Below, piece after piece: positions 59,810 to 64,000 of a stretch of DNA of 64,000 bases (position 1 is its first letter; every line of letters begins with the position of its first letter). Origin of the DNA: Gongronella butleri (lineage: Eukaryota; Mucoromycota; Mucoromycetes; Mucorales; Cunninghamellaceae); contig JAIWZP010000073.1 of assembly GCA_025201375.1 (NCBI GenBank), forward strand, positions 60,267 through 124,266. Reading direction: 5' to 3'. Both the position numbers and the translations under genes were made by a program. A model generated the notes under the pieces. The model saw only the letters and a list, made by a program, of their open reading frames with translations. It ran no database searches and was not told where the DNA came from.

Positions 59810-60100
59810 ATGGATGCAACAGTTGCGGTGAATAGTAAATATAAATCAAATATAAAGAGAAGTTTTATTATTAAAGACATGAAAAATAATGATATTGAGG
59901 AATATAAAATCATACGACAGAAAAATGAATATAAAATTTATATAAAAAGAATGGGATCTTTATTTAAGGAACCTGAATTTATTTATTCGTTTACTAGTTA
60001 TAAAAATAAATCTTGTAAAAATCCTAACAAAAGGAAAATGAATGCAAGCATTGAAGAAGTAGACGTTTTAACAAAATTTAAAAAGATAAAACTTGAATAG
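59810..60100 (+). CDS. Small lysine-rich protein of the Merlin-type element (ORF A)
   Basis: 96 residues, same direction and same extreme A+T codon use as the transposase, starting 106 bp after its stop (MDATVAVNSKYKSNIKRSFI). Two basic clusters (NPNKRKMN, KFKKIKLE) look like nuclear-localisation signals. No known domain. Its middle (NIKRSFIIKDMK, then KNEYKIYIKR) resembles ORF B at 62.8-63.4 kb (NVKRMFIMKEIE, then EKSFKINIEK). An accessory role in the element is an inference. Confidence 0.6.
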   Translation: MDATVAVNSKYKSNIKRSFIIKDMKNNDIEEYKIIRQKNEYKIYIKRMGSLFKEPEFIYSFTSYKNKSCKNPNKRKMNASIEEVDVLTKFKKIKLE

Positions 60101-60210
60101 TATTTTTATGTTAAATGGGCTTGAGACTATACAGTATACTGCCTGAAATAATAATGGATTTCGAAATGATATATAGGCATACAAAAAAAGAAAAATTTTA
60201 AGTTTGTCAA

Positions 60211-61157
60211 CTATGATGAACATCACCCGAAAATAGTGATAAAGGTCTAATTTTAGAAGCTTGAATTTCTATACCAGTTTAGGTCGCACGCCCGTGAAAC
60301 TGGTCTCATTCGATAGAAAATCAAATTCTGCATTTTTCGTCCTGCAAGTTTGTCGTGGGTTATTTTGTCTCGTCGTCACAAGAAAATTCGGATTGAAATG
60401 TTTGATCACGCGTTGCAAGTGTAAAAAAAAGGTCGCGCATCGACGTTGCCAAGCAATGACAAAATGACACGCAAACGCGTAGTTTTCTGTACTGTACGTA
60501 CCAGTTTCAGTCCGATCGTGTCATGATTTACAGTAGCGCGTCGCGGTCGGAAACGTGAATTTATCAATAAATATCGATTTTCTCGTCAACGGCCCGATCG
60601 AACCCCGGTTTTTACGATTGTTTTGAAAAGAAAAACGCCAAAATACCTAAAGGACCAAGTTTTTTCGAGGGACTGCAGTCACCTGATGGCGTGTCATGTC
60701 AATTTGGAAAATGGCGATTTTTCACGGATTTCCCAAGGGGTACAGTCGATCATTTTCACTGATTTTCAAGTCGCGAAATTTCACCCCATCTTACCATAAG
60801 TGGGTGCCATTTAGAATACAAGGCGGATTTTGAAACCCGTCGTAAGTGGCCCACCTGAATAGGTTTCAGCCCTTCTTGGAACCTTTGCACCACTTTTCCC
60901 ATCCTGACCTTCCCACACCTTCCCTCCAATTGGCCCACAGCTCCGCCAGACCGCCATATCCCCAATGAGCCTGCCCCCCCAAAGGTGCCACAGCAACACA
61001 TCACTCCCATTGGTCCACAGAGCCGCGCGTATTCAATTTTGTATGCAAACCATTTGCAAAAAAAAAAAAAAAAAGAAAGAGAAAGGTGACAAGAGGGACA
61101 ACAGGCAAAGAAAAACAAAGACAAGCAAAGAGAATAAAGAGCATGATCAACAGATCC
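60211..61157. other. Intergenic between the A+T-rich element and the KDZ gene
   Basis: 60655-60765 is a fragment of the dispersed repeat (CTGATGGCGTGTCATG and CCCAAGGGGTACAGTCG, matching copy B words). TACTGTA/TACAGTA words lie at about 60489 and 60530. 61058-61150 is A/G-rich next to the KDZ stop. No gene seen. Confidence 0.5.
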
Positions 61158-62693
61158 ATCAGGAAGAGGGGGAAGAGGGGGGGAGGGGAGGAATCTTTTG
61201 GAGATAATGCTCGATCTTTGCTACCTTGGGCTTGAACAATATGGCGGCCATTTGCGCCGCAGCTAGCTGGCCTCCCTCCACGGTGCCGCGCGCAATTTCT
61301 TTTGCGTAAAGATCTGTACTTTTGCGCTCGATGTTGGCGAGGTTCGCGCAAAGAGTGTCAATTTCAGCCTACATGTCGCCATCGCATTTAAAAAAACATA
61401 CGTGATCTGACCGTAATGACACTTCCACCTGTCTTTTTGGTACACTTACGGCGACAAGAATGAATTCCTCTCTGCAGCGCTCGAGCAACGCGACTTGTTC
61501 CGCTTGGGCAATGTTTTCGAAGCAATTGCGCACCACCTCGCTGTCAAGAAACTCAGGGCCCGCAACTGCGCTGGACGAGCTGGTAAGCCTCGGCTTACCG
61601 TGCTTGTCTAATCCAATGGCATTAATTGCGAGTGCTTATTATTGATTTTTCTTTTTTTACATACCAGCAAACTTATTGTAACGCTCCTTGGCCACTGAAA
61701 ACCGGGTTTTCAACACCCAGAGGCGCTTTCGCAATGCTGTCATCGTCTTTTGACCATGCTTTGCCCGTGGGTTGAAGACAATATTGTTGATCTTCTTTAC
61801 CGCTGTGGCGGCCGCATAAACGCTAGAAATTAGGCTCCGGCCCTCATTTTTCGTTATAGCGTCGCGGAATTCCTGGTCGATTTGGCGATTGCCGGTGCGC
61901 TTTGGACGGGGTCGGATGCTGTGAGCACTCTCATAAGCTTCCAGCTCCCTGTTGAGGTCACATCCTGCGCGAGTGGTCCTTGGCTCCATCTTGTTGTACT
62001 CGTGCAAGCTAAGAAGGTACTGCTCGCGCTCGGACAGCCCGGGAAGATGGCGCGTGGTTCCATGGCGTCCAATGCGGATGAACTCTAGCTGTTGCATTAA
62101 AGAGCCTCTGTCCGCGTTTCCCAAGGTATCAAGCGCCTTCTTTTGTGTGTCAATCGCTCGTTTGTAGAATTCGTACAGGGTTTTGCCAGAACCCCATATT
62201 TTGACCTCCCAAACATGATGTAAAAGGGTAGCAATGGTTTGAACGCGAACGCCATGTGACGCGCTTCGCAGGATGGGCACCACCTTTGTAATTGACGCCC
62301 ACGTACGCTCGACACCCTCTCCTAAAAGAATAATGCGAAGAAGCGCGTCAGGTTCTTAAATTAAAGTGGCGTTGACACGCCATCGCACTCTTTTTCGATT
62401 TTTAGCTCATAACATACCATCGCATAAGCCCCATCCTGGTCGGAATCGCGTGGATCGCAGGTAGAAGCAGTCGAGGGTGTGTGCATGGGCGTGGAAGCAC
62501 CCGACAGCGAAATCAATCTCCAAGGGCGGCTGACCATCCTTTGTATTAAAAAAAAAAAAAAAAAAAAAAGAGGCGAATCAGCATCATTTAGCAATTTTTC
62601 CAATTTTTCCAACATGCGGGATCAGCCCTCGCCTTTATTACCTTCATAAAACTGGGTGCAAAGCGGCAGTTGACCTGGTGCGTAATAAAATAC

Positions 62694-63495
62694 ATCAAAT
62701 AGCTGCTTTAAGCCTTCTTGTTATTCTTATTTTTCAGCTTACATCATAAACATGATTTCATTATGATTATAGGTCTCAGGTTTTTCAATTATCCACATTA
62801 GCCATTTTATATTTTATTATACCATATTTTTTGAATATAATTTCAAATTCCTTAAGTAAATGTTTAACATGAATATGTTGTGGATCATCTTTAATTTCAT
62901 TTATTTTAATAAATAGTTTTATATATTTGTACAATTTTTTACATAAATTATCATTCATATAGCTACTACTACTTGGTTTTCTATTTGTTTTAATGTTATA
63001 GTCAATATTTTTGTCACTATTTAGATCACAAGAATGTTTTGTAATATTATTTTCATCATCAATATGATAAGATGGAGCATTTATTTTGGTAGAAAAATCA
63101 GATGTGGGTGAATTATCATATTGATTTGTCTTCATTTTTTTATTATCACTGTTCTCATTTTGATCTATCTCCTTCAACTTTCTTTTTCTATTCTCAATTT
63201 TCTTTTTTCTATTTCTTCTTTTAACTGTATAATCTACAAAAAAGTTAGCATTATCTTTTTCAATGTTGATTTTAAATGATTTTTCGTCTTGATCATATTC
63301 TATTTTTATATTTTTAATATTATACTTCTCTATTTCTTTCATAATAAACATTCTTTTTACATTCTTTAAAAAAGTATTTGAATAAAGTATATCTTCAAAA
63401 CAATTCATCATGGCAATCTTTTTTATAACATCATAATTCAATTTTTAATCCATTTGGTACATTTTCAAAATCTGGGAGCTATTTTCATAATATAC
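62694..63495. mobile_element. A+T-rich island nested in the KDZ gene
   Basis: About 0.8 kb of very A+T-rich DNA with abrupt edges inside otherwise balanced coding sequence. Inner ends carry inverted AAATAGCT (62697-62704) and AGCTATTT (63477-63484). Outside them, TAATAAAATAC (62683-62693) and TCATAATATAC (63485-63495) match at 9 of 11 positions and could be a decayed target duplication, with three extra bases on the left. It encodes only ORF B. Confidence 0.6.
62785..63441 (-). CDS. Lysine/asparagine-rich protein of the nested island (ORF B)
   Basis: 218 residues without introns, ATG 63441 (MNYDVIKKIAMMNCFEDILY). The N-terminal third resembles ORF A. A basic run follows (KRRNRKKKIENRKRKLKEID), a candidate nuclear-localisation signal, then an Asn/Asp/Ser-rich linker and a C-terminal helical segment (YIKLFIKINEIKDDPQHIHV, LLKEFEIIFKKYGIIKYKMA). 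No known domain recognised. The intact long frame in A+T-rich DNA argues for recent selection or recent insertion. Confidence 0.6.
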   Translation of the reverse strand: MNYDVIKKIAMMNCFEDILYSNTFLKNVKRMFIMKEIEKYNIKNIKIEYDQDEKSFKINIEKDNANFFVDYTVKRRNRKKKIENRKRKLKEIDQNENSDNKKMKTNQYDNSPTSDFSTKINAPSYHIDDENNITKHSCDLNSDKNIDYNIKTNRKPSSSSYMNDNLCKKLYKYIKLFIKINEIKDDPQHIHVKHLLKEFEIIFKKYGIIKYKMANVDN

Positions 63496-63761
63496 CTAAA
63501 CATGCATCAATTTCTTCGCGTCAGGGTTCCTGGCTATGACTTCCTTTGTGAGCGCCTTTCCATATTCATAGGATTCGCCAGCGAGGATGTCCATTGTGAC
63601 TATCGGATGGCCATGGCGCGCATCAATGGCACAAAAGATGCCATTGGCATCGCGTACAGTGTTGGTGCTGGAATCGCTTGTGTCTTTGTCCGCCTGAAAG
63701 ACGCTTGAGCAAGTGACAGGCTCGTTCGTCGAGGTGGGATTGACGCCAGCCGCGCCACCGA

Positions 63762-63792
<31 letters not shown>

Positions 63793-64000
63793 TTCGTCAT
63801 CGTCGTCATTCTCATCCTCCAAATTTTCGTTTTCGTCACCTTCCCCGTGATCACCCTCATCATCTGTACACTCATTGTCATTGAGAGTGGCTGGCCCGGA
63901 ATCACCGCCTTCCTCTTTCCGCTCATCGTCCTACAGAAAAAAAAATCAGTGATTAGAATGTGCTAATTTAGCCTTTTTTTTTTTTTAACCTTGCGCAAGT

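Larger units (their letters stand above)
58746..60210 (+). mobile_element. A+T-rich IS1595/Merlin-type DNA transposon
   Basis: A block far richer in A+T than its surroundings, holding a transposase and a second small ORF. Possible terminal inverted repeats are TTGACAAGTTTAAA (58746-58759) and, reversed, TTGACAAACTTAAA (60197-60210), matching 12 of 14. No clear target duplication is visible beside them, so the ends are tentative. Introns are absent, unlike nearly all host genes here. Confidence 0.65.
61158..64000 (-). mobile_element. KDZ-type transposase gene, interrupted by an A+T-rich island, partial at right edge
   Basis: Coding blocks on minus, high to low. 63497-63930 has an acidic linker, then CSSVFQADKDTSDSSTN, DANGIFCAIDARHGHPIVTM and YEYGKALTKEVIARN, matching the KDZ core (cysteine-containing lead-in, then D-x-x-GIF...ARHG). 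62645-62696 has LFDVFYYAPGQLPLCTQFYE. 62404-62540 has LEIDFAVGCFHAHAHTLDCF and YLRSTRFRPGWGLCDG, spliced to EGVERTWASITK. 61665-62345 has VVPILRSASHGVRVQTIATL. Then come two coiled-coil-like exons ending at a TGA at 61158-61160. GWGLxDGEGVERxW is a KDZ hallmark. Blocks one and two are separated by the A+T-rich island, with a stop (CAT GTT TAG) at the break, so the gene is probably disrupted. The gene continues past 64000. Confidence 0.8.

Noticed and set aside
58746..60210. Idea that the A+T-rich block is a mitochondrial insertion
   Set aside because: It encodes a zinc-ribbon DDE transposase and no mitochondrial gene. The standard code reads it cleanly.
1..64000. CRISPR arrays, bacterial operons or riboswitches
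   Set aside because: The sequence is eukaryotic (introns throughout). No regularly spaced direct repeats with spacers, and no FMN-riboswitch-like leader before RIB5.

Overview
This is a piece of nuclear DNA from a fungus. The evidence is an APSES-type (Mbp1/Res) transcription factor, a Pap1-type bZIP, Hir3, Nab2, a Rab5 with a CXC tail, riboflavin synthase and MHF2. Genes are dense, on both strands, and split by short GT-AG introns. Many introns carry a long A-rich tract and a T-rich tract. The mix would fit an early-diverging (Mucoromycota-like) fungus, but that placement is inference from gene content and style only.

Layout. 1-5.3 kb: 5' part of a HIR3/CABIN1 histone-chaperone gene running off the left edge. 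5.3-7.3 kb: repeat-bearing intergenic DNA. 7.3-25 kb, mostly minus strand: a membrane receptor-like pseudokinase, an alpha/beta hydrolase, a multi-span membrane protein, a TMEM62-type phosphoesterase (divergent from a Pap1-type bZIP), a Sec14-domain protein, an F-box protein, riboflavin synthase RIB5 (plus strand) and Mediator MED10. 25-26.9 kb: poly(A)-binding NAB2/ZC3H14. 27.4-30.1 kb: a broken FkbM-methyltransferase gene and a dispersed repeat. 30.6-41 kb: PKA catalytic subunit, a sugar transporter, the APSES/ankyrin factor, RAB5 and MHF2. 41-43 kb: a second, inverted repeat copy. 43-48 kb: a polyglutamine protein and LTV1. 48.5-49.5 kb: a third repeat copy. 49.7-55.9 kb: a Nudix CoA-diphosphatase-like gene, a kelch-type membrane protein, frataxin and RER1.

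56-64 kb is the accessory end. It holds degenerate repeats, then a strikingly A+T-rich element at about 58.7-60.2 kb. That element encodes an intact IS1595/Merlin-type DDE transposase and a small lysine-rich protein (ORF A). Further right lies a KDZ-type transposase gene on the minus strand. Its coding region is interrupted by a second A+T-rich island whose only ORF (ORF B) contains a stretch similar to ORF A. The pair of A+T-rich islands with related small proteins, one beside a Merlin-type transposase and one nested in another transposon, is the best candidate here for something undescribed.

Most host genes are housekeeping: chromatin (HIR3, MHF2), transcription and RNA (MED10, NAB2, LTV1, APSES, bZIP), trafficking (RAB5, RER1, Sec14), metabolism (RIB5, frataxin, Nudix, transporter) and signalling (PKA). 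They are not arranged as a pathway cluster. Several neighbours are divergent pairs with short shared promoters (TMEM62/bZIP, MED10/NAB2, APSES/RAB5, kelch/frataxin). Exon edges were read by eye, so gene spans are more reliable than exact splice sites.
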